Assembly: GCF_022180365.1 (NCBI RefSeq)
Contig: NZ_BQKV01000031.1
Location: 1-36,278, forward strand
DNA from: Faecalibacterium gallinarum
GTDB taxonomy: Bacteria; Bacillota; Clostridia; Oscillospirales; Ruminococcaceae
Length of the DNA stretch: 36,278 nt
Direction of reading: 5' to 3'
The notes beneath the pieces are model-generated. The model did no database searches and was not told the DNA's origin. It saw nothing but the letters and a program-made list of their open reading frames with translations. The translations under genes and the position numbers were made by a program. This document shows positions 10,026 through 16,693 of the stretch, piece after piece (the first letter of the stretch is position 1; every line of letters begins with the position of its first letter).

Positions 10026-10035
10026 GTCAATCAAA

Positions 10036-10072
10036 AGGCGGCGGCCCGCCCCGAGGGGAGAGCCGCCGCCCT
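10036..10072 (-). terminator. Terminator after peptide gene 1
   Basis: A 9-bp stem (ggcggcggc at 10037-10045, gccgccgcc at 10062-10070) with an inner c-run/g-run pair. On the minus strand it is followed by TTTTGATT. The strand sequence gggcggcggctctccc is repeated almost exactly in the hairpin after peptide gene 2 (10508-10543). Confidence 0.75.
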
Positions 10073-10102
10073 GTCGTTTTTGAGTGAAACCTCCGCTGAG
10101 AT

Positions 10103-10429
10103 TTAGAGCAGTACCAACAAAGCCGTCGGGATCAGGCCCACGCCCGTTGCGCAGACAGAGATAAACTGTGCTGCACAGCCCAGATCATACAGCAGGTTCA
10201 TGGTGCCCTTGTTCATATCCTGGCTGAATGCATCCAGACCGGTCTCCAGCCAGGTCTTGGGATTGGCCTTGCGGTAAGAGCGAATTGCCATGGTACCCTG
10301 GAACCAGCCATAGAAGGGGATAACCCACGCGCAAAGAGCTTCGATCGCCGTAGCGCCGCCTTCGGTATAGGTCATTTCGTCTGCGCACATCACATTGTAG
10401 TTCGCAGGCAGCCGCATTGTCATCTCCAT
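10103..10429 (-). CDS. Double-glycine-leader peptide precursor 1 (family copy 1)
   Basis: A 108-residue precursor with a 25-residue leader, MEMTMRLPANYNVMCADEMT then YTEGG. The GG fits cleavage by a C39-type peptidase, leaving an 83-residue core. The core has a hydrophobic first part (around FYGWFQGTMA), a polar middle (RSYRKANPKTWLETGLDAF) and a strongly hydrophobic C-terminus ending ALLVLL. Three Cys lie in the core. The middle resembles the WL-N-TG...KG stretch of copies 2 and 3, so the three genes are paralogues. AGAGGAG precedes the ATG. It could be a bacteriocin-like or signalling peptide; no immunity, modification or C39 transporter gene is in the window, and I do not recognise a characterised family. 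Confidence 0.8.
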   Translation of the reverse strand: MEMTMRLPANYNVMCADEMTYTEGGATAIEALCAWVIPFYGWFQGTMAIRSYRKANPKTWLETGLDAFSQDMNKGTMNLLYDLGCAAQFISVCATGVGLIPTALLVLL

Positions 10430-10459
10430 AGTAACACTCCTCTTTTTTATTATTTTTAT

Positions 10460-10485
10460 CCGCAGAAGTCATTCTGCCTCTGCGG
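10460..10485 (-). other. Hairpin in the leader of peptide gene 1
   Basis: A perfect 7-bp inverted repeat (ccgcaga at 10460-10466, tctgcgg at 10479-10485). On the minus strand it is followed by an A-rich tract and the ribosome binding site of gene 1. It has no T run, so a regulatory or mRNA-stabilising role is more likely than termination; this is inferred. Confidence 0.3.
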
Positions 10486-10507
10486 TACCAACCGGGCCAA
10501 AGAATAA

Positions 10508-10543
10508 GGGCGGCGGCTCCCCCCAAAGGGAGAGCCGCCGCCC
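10508..10543 (-). terminator. Terminator after peptide gene 2
   Basis: A perfect 12-bp stem (gggcggcggctc at 10508-10519, gagccgccgccc at 10532-10543) followed on the minus strand by TTATTCTTT. Near-copy of the hairpin at 10036-10072. Confidence 0.75.
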
Positions 10544-10571
10544 AATAAGCCCTTTGGGGTATCCAGAAGAT

Positions 10572-10961
10572 TTAAGCGGTCAGCAGAGCAAGCGCGGTCA
10601 CAACCGGGCCATAGGGGATCACCGCACCGCTGCTAGCGAGAGGAATATTGCCCATGAAGGAGATCAGCGTAGCAGAGATGCTGCGAACACCATTCCAAAT
10701 GGAAGAGGTGGTATACTCAACCCAGGCCTCTACGCCCTTCTGGGCATCTTCTACGATGTCTCCGGTCTTATTGGCGGTGAGCCAGCTGCGGGCTTCAATC
10801 AGAAGATCCGCCCAGTTCAGGATGACCACACCGGTGGCCACAACATCAAAAACGGTCTTTAAAACCGATGCAGCCGACGTCGCGTCGCCGCCGCAGGTAT
10901 AGGTCATCTCGTCCGCCGACATAACGTTGTAATTGGCAGGCAGCCGCATAGTCATTTCCAT
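10572..10961 (-). CDS. Double-glycine-leader peptide precursor 2 (family copy 2)
   Basis: A 129-residue precursor whose 25-residue leader differs from copy 1 at only two residues (Cys15 to Ser, Glu23 to Cys) and ends YTCGG. The 104-residue core is the longest of the three. It has a hydrophobic segment (VLKTVFDVVATGVVILNWA), a polar middle (SWLTANKTGDIVEDAQKGVE) aligned with copy 3, and a Gly/Ala/Pro-rich hydrophobic tail. The only Cys is in the leader, so a disulfide or lanthionine product is unlikely. The ATG at 10961 is preceded by AAAAGGAG. It sits 110 bases after copy 3 and is followed by a strong terminator. Role unknown; export and cleavage are inferred from the leader. Confidence 0.8.
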   Translation of the reverse strand: MEMTMRLPANYNVMSADEMTYTCGGDATSAASVLKTVFDVVATGVVILNWADLLIEARSWLTANKTGDIVEDAQKGVEAWVEYTTSSIWNGVRSISATLISFMGNIPLASSGAVIPYGPVVTALALLTA

Positions 10962-11068
10962 AGTAATGCTCCTTTTCTATAAATTGATAAAGCTATCCTT
11001 TACAATGCATACCCGAATGGCGGACGGTCCGCCCAGGCGCATTATTTATAACCTTGTGAAAATGGGGA

Positions 11069-11407
11069 TCAGTTCAGCATCAGCAGAACCAGGCTCACCG
11101 GCCAGAGAGCCACCACCGACACCGCAGCCACAGCGTCACGGGCAGCGTTGCTGAACGATTTGCTCATATCTGCCAGGAGGGCATCGGTGCCCTTGCCCAG
11201 AACGGTAAAGATGTTGCCGGTGCCATTCTCTTTCAGCCACTGCTTGGTCTGGCCAATGCCCCAGATGTAGCTTGCGCCCATCACGCACACGCCAACGATG
11301 GTTGCAACGGTGCCCAGAGCATCGACCGCGCCGCCGCCCTGGGTGTAGGTCATCTCGTCCTCGGTCAGAGGAGCGTAACCTGCGGGCAGATGAAGATTGT
11401 TTTCCAT
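11069..11407 (-). CDS. Double-glycine-leader peptide precursor 3 (family copy 3, promoter-proximal)
   Basis: A 112-residue precursor with the same leader frame but more divergence: MENNLHLPAGYAPLTEDEMT then YTQGG, so LPA-Y and DEMTYT-GG are the invariant positions. The 87-residue core starts with a Gly/Ala-rich hydrophobic stretch (ALGTVATIVGVCVMGASYIW), has the shared middle QWLKENGTGNIFTVLGKGTD, and ends in a hydrophobic tail (VALWPVSLVLLML). One Cys. The ATG at 11407 has AAAGGAG in front and a good sigma-A promoter about 80 bases upstream. Copies 1 and 2 lie downstream on the same strand and may be read from this promoter. Function not recognised. Confidence 0.8.
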   Translation of the reverse strand: MENNLHLPAGYAPLTEDEMTYTQGGGAVDALGTVATIVGVCVMGASYIWGIGQTKQWLKENGTGNIFTVLGKGTDALLADMSKSFSNAARDAVAAVSVVALWPVSLVLLMLN

Positions 11408-11489
11408 AACGTATGTTCTCCTTTACAGGTATTCTCTGATTGACTCAATAACACTGGCTTCTGATTTCAGCCTGCTTATTGGTAAATTC

Positions 11490-11518
11490 ATTTTACCATA
11501 TTTTGTGCGCTTTCTCAA
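11490..11518 (-). promoter_or_regulatory. Sigma-A promoter of the peptide cluster
   Basis: On the minus strand TTGAGA (plus 11513-11518), a 17-base spacer and TAAAAT (plus 11490-11495), within an AT-rich island (about 11480-11575) between the DHHW gene and peptide gene 3. Confidence 0.7.
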
Positions 11519-11592
11519 GTGAAATCAAAAAACAATCCAAAAAACTGTTCAAATATATTAAAACTTTGTGAAAGCGCCCGGCTGGAACCAGC

Positions 11593-12798
11593 TCAGCCCT
11601 CGATCCCCGCACGGTAGAGGTAAGGGTCCGCCTTGAAACTATCGAAGCTATACAATACCAGGATCTGATCGTAGCCATTTTGCTCAATGAGGGCATCCAG
11701 ACCATAGTTGTAGTTGCGGAAATCCACCACGTCGATCTGGGCGTAATTGGCCGTCAGATAGGGCACAAAGCTGTTGGCATAGCTGTCCTTGAGCACCAGG
11801 ATTCTGCCCTCGCCGTCCCCTTCGATCCGACTCAGACCGTTGTTGCCCCAGAGGAAAGCCGCGTACTTGTCGTAGGTGTCGAACTTTTCCAGGTCGTACA
11901 GACCGCTCTGGGTGCCGGTTTCGGGCATCTGGGGGCCGGTGACGGTATAGATGGTAAGGGTGTTGGGCAGCTCGTAATAGGTGATGGTGTCGGGCTGGGC
12001 ATTCCAGGTGCGTGCCTTGGAATAATGGGTGCCGTAGAAGTTCTCCACCTCCACAGCGGTGTGGGCAGACCGGTCGAAGGGGGTCAGGCCCAGCAGCTCG
12101 CACAGCTCATTGTATGCGTAATAGGCGCCCAGTGTAGTCCAATGGTGGTCGGTGCGGTAGTAAATATATTCGTCCTTGTGGTCAGAGAGTACCGGCTGCA
12201 GGTCCACAAACCGCCCGCCGTCTGCCTCCACTGCCTGCTGCACCTGGGCCAGATAGGCGGCCTCATCCAGCACCGGGGCCCCGGCCGGCAGATTCTCCGG
12301 ATAGATGGCGGCGGCCGAGGGAGCCAGCATCACATTCACCTTGCCCGGGTAGCGGGCGGCCAGGGATTCCAGGGCCGCAATGTTCCGGGGCAGGGTACGA
12401 GTCTCGCTGGAAAGCAGAGAGAAGGTGCGGGGGAACATCATTTTTTCGTCCCCCAACAGAATCCCGCCGCTCTGTGTTTTCTGGAACAGAGTGGTCTCCA
12501 CCAGGCTCTGAAGGCTGATCCAGGTATCCCGGCCCACCACCTGATCCTTGACGTACTGGGTATAGCTGGTAAAAAAGCTGTTCAGGGTCTGGGCCGAGAA
12601 GTTTTCCAGCGAGAGGGTGGGCCGCTGGGTGAGGGTCTTGTTTTCCAGCTCACTCCGGGCCCGGTCGGGAGTGGCCAGGTTCAAAGCAAAGATTACCACA
12701 AAAAACAGGGTGCAGAAGACCAGCACCGGGTAACGCCCCAGCGCCCGGAGCCGGGCCCCAAAGGAGCCTTGGGCGGCGTGCTTGTCGTGTTCCATCAT
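11593..12798 (-). CDS. DHHW-family protein, AlgJ/AlgX-like acyl-transfer partner
   Basis: A 401-residue membrane-anchored extracellular protein. One N-terminal membrane segment (about 23-41) is followed by an SGNH-hydrolase-like domain. The family motif DHHW is at 217-220 in RTDHHWTTLGAYYAY, and the likely catalytic Ser339 is in VLKDSYANSF. Relatives pair with MBOAT proteins to O-acetylate exported polysaccharides, as AlgI with AlgJ/AlgX. The ATG at 12798 is preceded by AAGGAGGTG. It lies 15 bases after the MBOAT gene, so the two form an operon. The acyl acceptor is unknown. Confidence 0.92.
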   Translation of the reverse strand: MMEHDKHAAQGSFGARLRALGRYPVLVFCTLFFVVIFALNLATPDRARSELENKTLTQRPTLSLENFSAQTLNSFFTSYTQYVKDQVVGRDTWISLQSLVETTLFQKTQSGGILLGDEKMMFPRTFSLLSSETRTLPRNIAALESLAARYPGKVNVMLAPSAAAIYPENLPAGAPVLDEAAYLAQVQQAVEADGGRFVDLQPVLSDHKDEYIYYRTDHHWTTLGAYYAYNELCELLGLTPFDRSAHTAVEVENFYGTHYSKARTWNAQPDTITYYELPNTLTIYTVTGPQMPETGTQSGLYDLEKFDTYDKYAAFLWGNNGLSRIEGDGEGRILVLKDSYANSFVPYLTANYAQIDVVDFRNYNYGLDALIEQNGYDQILVLYSFDSFKADPYLYRAGIEG

Positions 12799-12813
12799 CG
12801 GGCAAACACCTCC

Positions 12814-14232
12814 TTAGAAGTTAAAGTAGAGGAAGGGGCTGTTGGTGTTGCCCACCACATAGGCGGTGGTGACCACCAGCAAAAGGCCCACTGTGGCCAG
12901 CCTTGTCCAGGTGCGGCGGCGCAGCCAATCCCAGAGCTTGGCCACCAGGGGGGTGCAGCAGAGCACCGACACCACCAGCAGCACGCCGTAGTTCCGCAGG
13001 AAGTAGACCGGCGACACACCGCCCGAGGGGATAAAGAGTTTCTGGAACAGAAGGCCGAACTCTACGCCGGGGTCGTTGCCCACGAACATGGCCCAGCCCA
13101 CCACCACCAGAAAGAGGGTGTAAATGTGGGGCCAGACCCGGCCCTTTTCCAGGTGTTTGAGGAGGAAGAGTTTTTCCACCGCCAGCAGTACGAAATAATA
13201 CAGGCCCCAGCAGATAAAGTTCCAGTTGGCGCCGTGCCAGATGCCGGTGAGCAGCTCCACAATAAACAGGTTCAGGATCTGGCGCTTGAGGCCCTTGCGG
13301 TTGCCGCCCAGAGGGATATAGACATACTCCCGGAACCAGCCCGAAAGGGTCATGTGCCAGCGGCGCCAGAACTCGGTGATGGAGCGGGAAATATAGGGAA
13401 AGTTGAAGTTCTGGGGGAAATCAAAGCCCAGCATCTTGCCCATGCCGATGGCCATCATGGAGTAGCCCGAGAAGTCAAAATAGAGCTGGAAAGAATAAGC
13501 CAAAATTCCCAGCCAGACCAGGGGGGTGGAGGCGTTGGCCAGCCCCACAAAGGTAACGGCGGGGTCGTCGGCCACCCCGATCAGATCGGTCCAGAGAGCG
13601 CCGATGGCGTCTGCCAGCAGGACCTTTTTGGCCAGGCCAAAGATGAAAAGGGTCACGCCCTCCTCGATCTGGGCCAGGTTATAGCGGTTTTTGTAGACGT
13701 GGAGCTGGGCCGAGACATCCCGGTACTTGACGATGGGGCCGGCGATCAGCTGGGGGAACATGACCACATAGGCGCCGAAGTCGATGATGTTGTGCTCGGT
13801 GTCCACTTCCCGCCGGTAGACGTCGATGGAGTAGGACAGGGTCTGGAAGGTGTAAAAGCTGATGCCCAGAGGCAGCACGCTAATCCCCTGGATGGGGGCA
13901 AAGCTTGTCCCCAGCAGGGCATTGATGCTCTCCAGGACAAAGTTTGCGTACTTAAAGTAGAACAGCATTCCAAGGCTGCCCACCAGGGCCACCACCAGCA
14001 GCACCCGCCGGGCGGTCTTGTTCTGGTCAAACCGCCCCATCCCCAGCCCGCAGAGGTAGTTGATGAGGATCAGCGCCAGCATCACCGGGAAAAACCGGAC
14101 CTCGCCCCAGCAGTAGAACAAAAGGCTGCACAGGAACAAAACGGTGTTTTTGAGCCGGGGCGGCGCCAGATAGTAGAGCGCCAGGGTCACCGGCAGGAAA
14201 TGAAGCAGGAAGATAATCGAGCTGAAAATCAA
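12814..14232 (-). CDS. MBOAT-family O-acyltransferase (AlgI-like)
   Basis: A 472-residue polytopic membrane protein that moves acyl groups from the cytoplasm to an extracellular acceptor. MBOAT landmarks: PLGISFYTFQTLSYSIDVYR (about 121-140), the FWRRWHMTLSGWFREYVYIPLGG region with His293, and the invariant catalytic His333 in LLTGIWHGANWNF. Length is typical of the AlgI/PatA type. The start is a TTG at 14232, supported by AAAAGGAGG nine bases upstream. It probably hands acyl groups to the DHHW protein encoded directly downstream. A terminator-like hairpin lies between it and the upstream DUF4358 gene, and no separate promoter is visible. Confidence 0.93.
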   Translation of the reverse strand: MIFSSIIFLLHFLPVTLALYYLAPPRLKNTVLFLCSLLFYCWGEVRFFPVMLALILINYLCGLGMGRFDQNKTARRVLLVVALVGSLGMLFYFKYANFVLESINALLGTSFAPIQGISVLPLGISFYTFQTLSYSIDVYRREVDTEHNIIDFGAYVVMFPQLIAGPIVKYRDVSAQLHVYKNRYNLAQIEEGVTLFIFGLAKKVLLADAIGALWTDLIGVADDPAVTFVGLANASTPLVWLGILAYSFQLYFDFSGYSMMAIGMGKMLGFDFPQNFNFPYISRSITEFWRRWHMTLSGWFREYVYIPLGGNRKGLKRQILNLFIVELLTGIWHGANWNFICWGLYYFVLLAVEKLFLLKHLEKGRVWPHIYTLFLVVVGWAMFVGNDPGVEFGLLFQKLFIPSGGVSPVYFLRNYGVLLVVSVLCCTPLVAKLWDWLRRRTWTRLATVGLLLVVTTAYVVGNTNSPFLYFNF

Positions 14233-14267
14233 GGGCTGAGGCCTCCTTTTGCGGGTTGTTCCGATTC

Positions 14268-14300
14268 AAGAAAAGCCGATGCCGCAGAAGGCACCGGCTT
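14268..14300 (-). terminator. Terminator or attenuator between the DUF4358 and MBOAT genes
   Basis: An 11-bp stem with one G-U pair (plus 14273-14283 with 14290-14300) and a 6-base loop. The minus strand continues TTCTTG. The MBOAT ribosome site starts only about 20 bases further on, so read-through is needed to express the MBOAT gene unless an unseen promoter exists. Confidence 0.65.
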
Positions 14301-14326
14301 TGGGTGTTTTAAGGGGAGCAGTTCGC

Positions 14327-14902
14327 TCAGCCGGCCAGGGCAGCGTTTACCGCGTCGCCCAGATCGGCCGTGCACTCGTTGGAGGCGATGACCATGATCA
14401 CCACATCGTCCCGGCCCGAGATCACCGCGTTCTGAACGTTGGTCTGAGCCTGTGCAAACTCGGCGTAGTTGCCATAGAAAGCTACCTGGTCCTGCTTATA
14501 GGTCTCCAGCGCCTCGCAGATGGCCTCGGCCTTGCCCTCGGCGGGCTCGATCACCAGCACCAGGCCGGCGTCGCCGTTGTCGTTGCTCTTGACGCCCTTG
14601 TACTGGACCACGTCCTCGGCCTTGAGCATAAAGTCATACTCGATGTTCATGGCAGCGATCTCAAAGGGGTTCGAGATGGGGTTAGAGCTCTTCAGGCTCT
14701 CGAAGATGGCGTCCAGGTCCCGGACGCCATTCTCGCCGGCCGAAGCCTCCACCGCGGAGGAAGCCGCCGAAGAAGCTGCCTTGGAAGAAGCGTCTGCCGA
14801 AGCCGAAGAGGAAGACTCCTCCGAGCCGGAGGAGCAGCCGAACAGGCAGGCCATGGCCAGCACAGCGGCAGTGAGGGACAGGAAAATGTTGCGTTTCATC
14901 AT
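14327..14902 (-). CDS. DUF4358-family lipoprotein
   Basis: A 191-residue predicted lipoprotein. It has a short signal peptide with lipobox LFGC (Cys at 23), a Ser/Ala/Glu-rich linker (about 24-58), then a DUF4358-type domain (IFESLKSSNPISNPFEIAAM onward) with EAICEALETYKQDQVAFYG and a final strand-helix. It would be anchored on the outer face of the membrane. The family commonly neighbours MBOAT and DHHW genes, which fits a role with the acylation machinery, but its activity is unknown. The ATG at 14902 is preceded by AGAAGAAGG. It has its own good promoter at 14987-15015. Confidence 0.85.
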   Translation of the reverse strand: MMKRNIFLSLTAAVLAMACLFGCSSGSEESSSSASADASSKAASSAASSAVEASAGENGVRDLDAIFESLKSSNPISNPFEIAAMNIEYDFMLKAEDVVQYKGVKSNDNGDAGLVLVIEPAEGKAEAICEALETYKQDQVAFYGNYAEFAQAQTNVQNAVISGRDDVVIMVIASNECTADLGDAVNAALAG

Positions 14903-14986
14903 AAGAAATACCTTCTTCTGGTCATTCCGAAAAATCTGTTGAAACCCGCCCGGGCCCGGTCAGCCAGGCAAAAGCGGATCGTGTTT

Positions 14987-15015
14987 AGTGTATCATATCG
15001 GGCCAGGAAATTCAA
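14987..15015 (-). promoter_or_regulatory. Sigma-A promoter of the acylation cassette
   Basis: On the minus strand TTGAAT (plus 15010-15015), a 17-base spacer and TACACT (plus 14987-14992), about 85 bases before the DUF4358 ATG. Confidence 0.65.
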
Positions 15016-15041
15016 TCCGGGTCAAAATTTTCACACCCGGC

Positions 15042-16001
15042 TCAAGCCCCCTGGGCCGCCAGCTTTTGCAGCGTTTCGATATACTGCTCGAAGTACAGGC
15101 CGCTGGCGTTGATCCGGGCCGCATTCTCGGGGCCCACATACCGCCAGTGCCAGGGCTCGTAGGTGATCTCGGTGACCGCCTCGGCCTCTTCGCCCTTGGG
15201 GTAGCGGAGGATAAAGCCGTACTCCTCGGCGTGCTCGGTCAGCCAGGCGAAGGCGGCGGTATTCTCAAACCCTTCCTCCAGAGCGGTGAACTCGGGGCTG
15301 TTCAGGTCGGCGGCCAGGCCGCAGTTGTGCTCGGAGTATCCCGGAGGGTTGACGATGCCAGCGGCCAGCTCCCGGGCCGTGGCTTCGTCGTAGCCCTGGT
15401 CGAGATACTGCTGGGTCTTGTTGTTGTAGAGGGTGGTCTGGTAGCTGACGCTGCGGTAGCCGCTCTGCATCCAGACCGTCACCCCATCGGCGGCTGCGGC
15501 GGCCTGCATCGCCAAAAAGGCGTCCGCCGCTTCGGTCTGAAGGGTCTTGTTGATGGCGGTGGCCGAGCCGCACTCCTTGGTGTCGAAGGTGTAATCCTCC
15601 GGCATCTGGGTGTGGTGATTGACCAGCACCATGAGGGGATCGGCCAGCATCTCAGCGGCTTCCTCCGGGGTCATGCCCCCCAGGAGGATTGACTCCGCCG
15701 AGGGGGTGGAAGAGGCGGCAGGCTCACTGGCGGCCGGAGCCGAAGATCCGCCGTTTGCCGCCGAGGAAGCCCCTGGCGTGGTCACCGCCGAGGAACTGGC
15801 CAGGGAACCGGCGGGGGAGCTGTCGGCCGAGGCGGCGGGAAGCCCCATCCGTCCCGAGACAAACCCCACCCCGAGAGCCAGAACCATCAGCAGGGCCGTG
15901 ATGACTCCCACCCGCCGGACGGCGCGGCGAGTCCGGCGGCGCCGGATCTCGGCCCGGGTCAGATGCCGGTGGCGGTGGTATTGCGGGGATGGTTGCTGCA
16001 T
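15042..16001 (-). CDS. VanY-type D-alanyl-D-alanine carboxypeptidase (M15B)
   Basis: A 319-residue membrane-anchored peptidoglycan hydrolase. It has a basic N-terminus, one membrane segment (about 31-50), a low-complexity Ser/Ala/Pro linker (60-105), then the M15B catalytic domain. Zinc and catalytic residues are all present: SGYRSVSYQ (180-187), SEHNCGLAADL with His225 and Asp232, and EPWHWRYVG with Glu282 and His285. It would trim terminal D-Ala from cell-wall peptides outside the cell. The frame is open far upstream, but the ATG at 16001 starts a normal membrane anchor and has AGAAAGAAGG before it. It is divergent from spoVAC; a role in spores is possible but unproven. Confidence 0.93.
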   Translation of the reverse strand: MQQPSPQYHRHRHLTRAEIRRRRTRRAVRRVGVITALLMVLALGVGFVSGRMGLPAASADSSPAGSLASSSAVTTPGASSAANGGSSAPAASEPAASSTPSAESILLGGMTPEEAAEMLADPLMVLVNHHTQMPEDYTFDTKECGSATAINKTLQTEAADAFLAMQAAAAADGVTVWMQSGYRSVSYQTTLYNNKTQQYLDQGYDEATARELAAGIVNPPGYSEHNCGLAADLNSPEFTALEEGFENTAAFAWLTEHAEEYGFILRYPKGEEAEAVTEITYEPWHWRYVGPENAARINASGLYFEQYIETLQKLAAQGA

Positions 16002-16091
16002 AAGAAAAAACCTTCTTTCTGGCAATAATGGTTGAAAGGATGGATAATCCGCCGTCCGGCCGGGCAGACTAGCCCCGGAGGCGATCACAGC

Positions 16092-16538
16092 ATGAAAATG
16101 ACACCAGAGGAATACGCCCAGCGGGTCAGACGGGTGGGGCCGCCCTCCTCGTTGTTCCGGGACTGCGCCTGGGCTTTTGGGGTAGGGGGAGCCATCTGCC
16201 TGCTGGGGGAGATCCTCCGCCAGCGGTATCTGGCCATGGGGGCGGACACCCAGCTGGCCGGGACTCTCACCAGCTGCACCCTGATCGCCCTTTCGGCGAT
16301 TTTGACCACCCTGGGCCTCTACCAAAGGCTGGCCATCTGGGGCGGGGCGGGGTCGCTGGTGCCCATCACCGGCTTTGCCAATGGAGTGGTCAGCTCGGCC
16401 ATCGAGTTCAAAACCGAGGGCCGAGTGCCCGGTACCGGTGCCAAGATGTTTACCATCGCGGGGCCGGTGATTGTCTACGGCACATTGGCCTCGGTGGTCT
16501 ATGGTCTGATCTACGCCCTGCTGGGGATGGCAGGTTAA
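16092..16538 (+). CDS. spoVAC: Stage V sporulation protein AC
   Basis: A 148-residue integral membrane protein of the SpoVAC/SpoVAEB family. It begins with the family's MTPEEYAQRVRRVGPPSSLF and has about four membrane segments, with GSLVPITGFANGVVSSAIEF and GAKMFTIAGPVIVYG as conserved loops. SpoVA proteins form the channel that loads dipicolinic acid into the forespore and releases it at germination; SpoVAC is reported to be mechanosensitive. The ATG at 16092 follows GGAGGCGAT. First gene of a minimal AC-AD-AE set. No convincing sigma-G promoter was found upstream. Confidence 0.95.
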   Translation: MKMTPEEYAQRVRRVGPPSSLFRDCAWAFGVGGAICLLGEILRQRYLAMGADTQLAGTLTSCTLIALSAILTTLGLYQRLAIWGGAGSLVPITGFANGVVSSAIEFKTEGRVPGTGAKMFTIAGPVIVYGTLASVVYGLIYALLGMAG

Positions 16539-16541
16539 AAC

Positions 16542-16635
16542 CAGAGTGTATTCAGTATACGCTCCAGCGGGCGAAAATATTGCAAAAATCCGTCGGGCAC
16601 ACTCTGACAGTATAGCACATCTGCGGGGGTGTGCC
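16542..16635 (+). promoter_or_regulatory. Intercistronic region with two competing stems (spoVAC-spoVAD)
   Basis: A 155-base gap where most relatives have almost none. CAGAGTGT (16542-16549) can pair with ACACTCTG (16599-16606), and GGCACAC (16596-16602) can pair with GTGTGCC (16629-16635). The two stems share bases 16599-16602 and cannot form together. The complementarity is seen directly; a switching role is inference. Confidence 0.4.
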
Positions 16636-16693
16636 AACGGATGAAGTGGAATGTTTTGAATTTTTACAAATTTGTCAAAAGGAGGCGGGCGCC

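Noticed and set aside
11019-11033. GC-rich palindrome (ggcggacggtccgcc) after peptide gene 3 as a terminator
   Set aside because: No T tract on either strand, and it lies in the leader of peptide gene 2; left unassigned.
11680-14391. 903-codon frame antisense to the DHHW and MBOAT genes
   Set aside because: His/Gln/Gly-rich antisense filler; the minus-strand genes have motifs, ribosome sites and membrane segments.
15997-16029. Possible sigma-G promoter for spoVAC (TGCATA ... CAATAAT)
   Set aside because: Spacer of 20 bases and a poor -10; not convincing.
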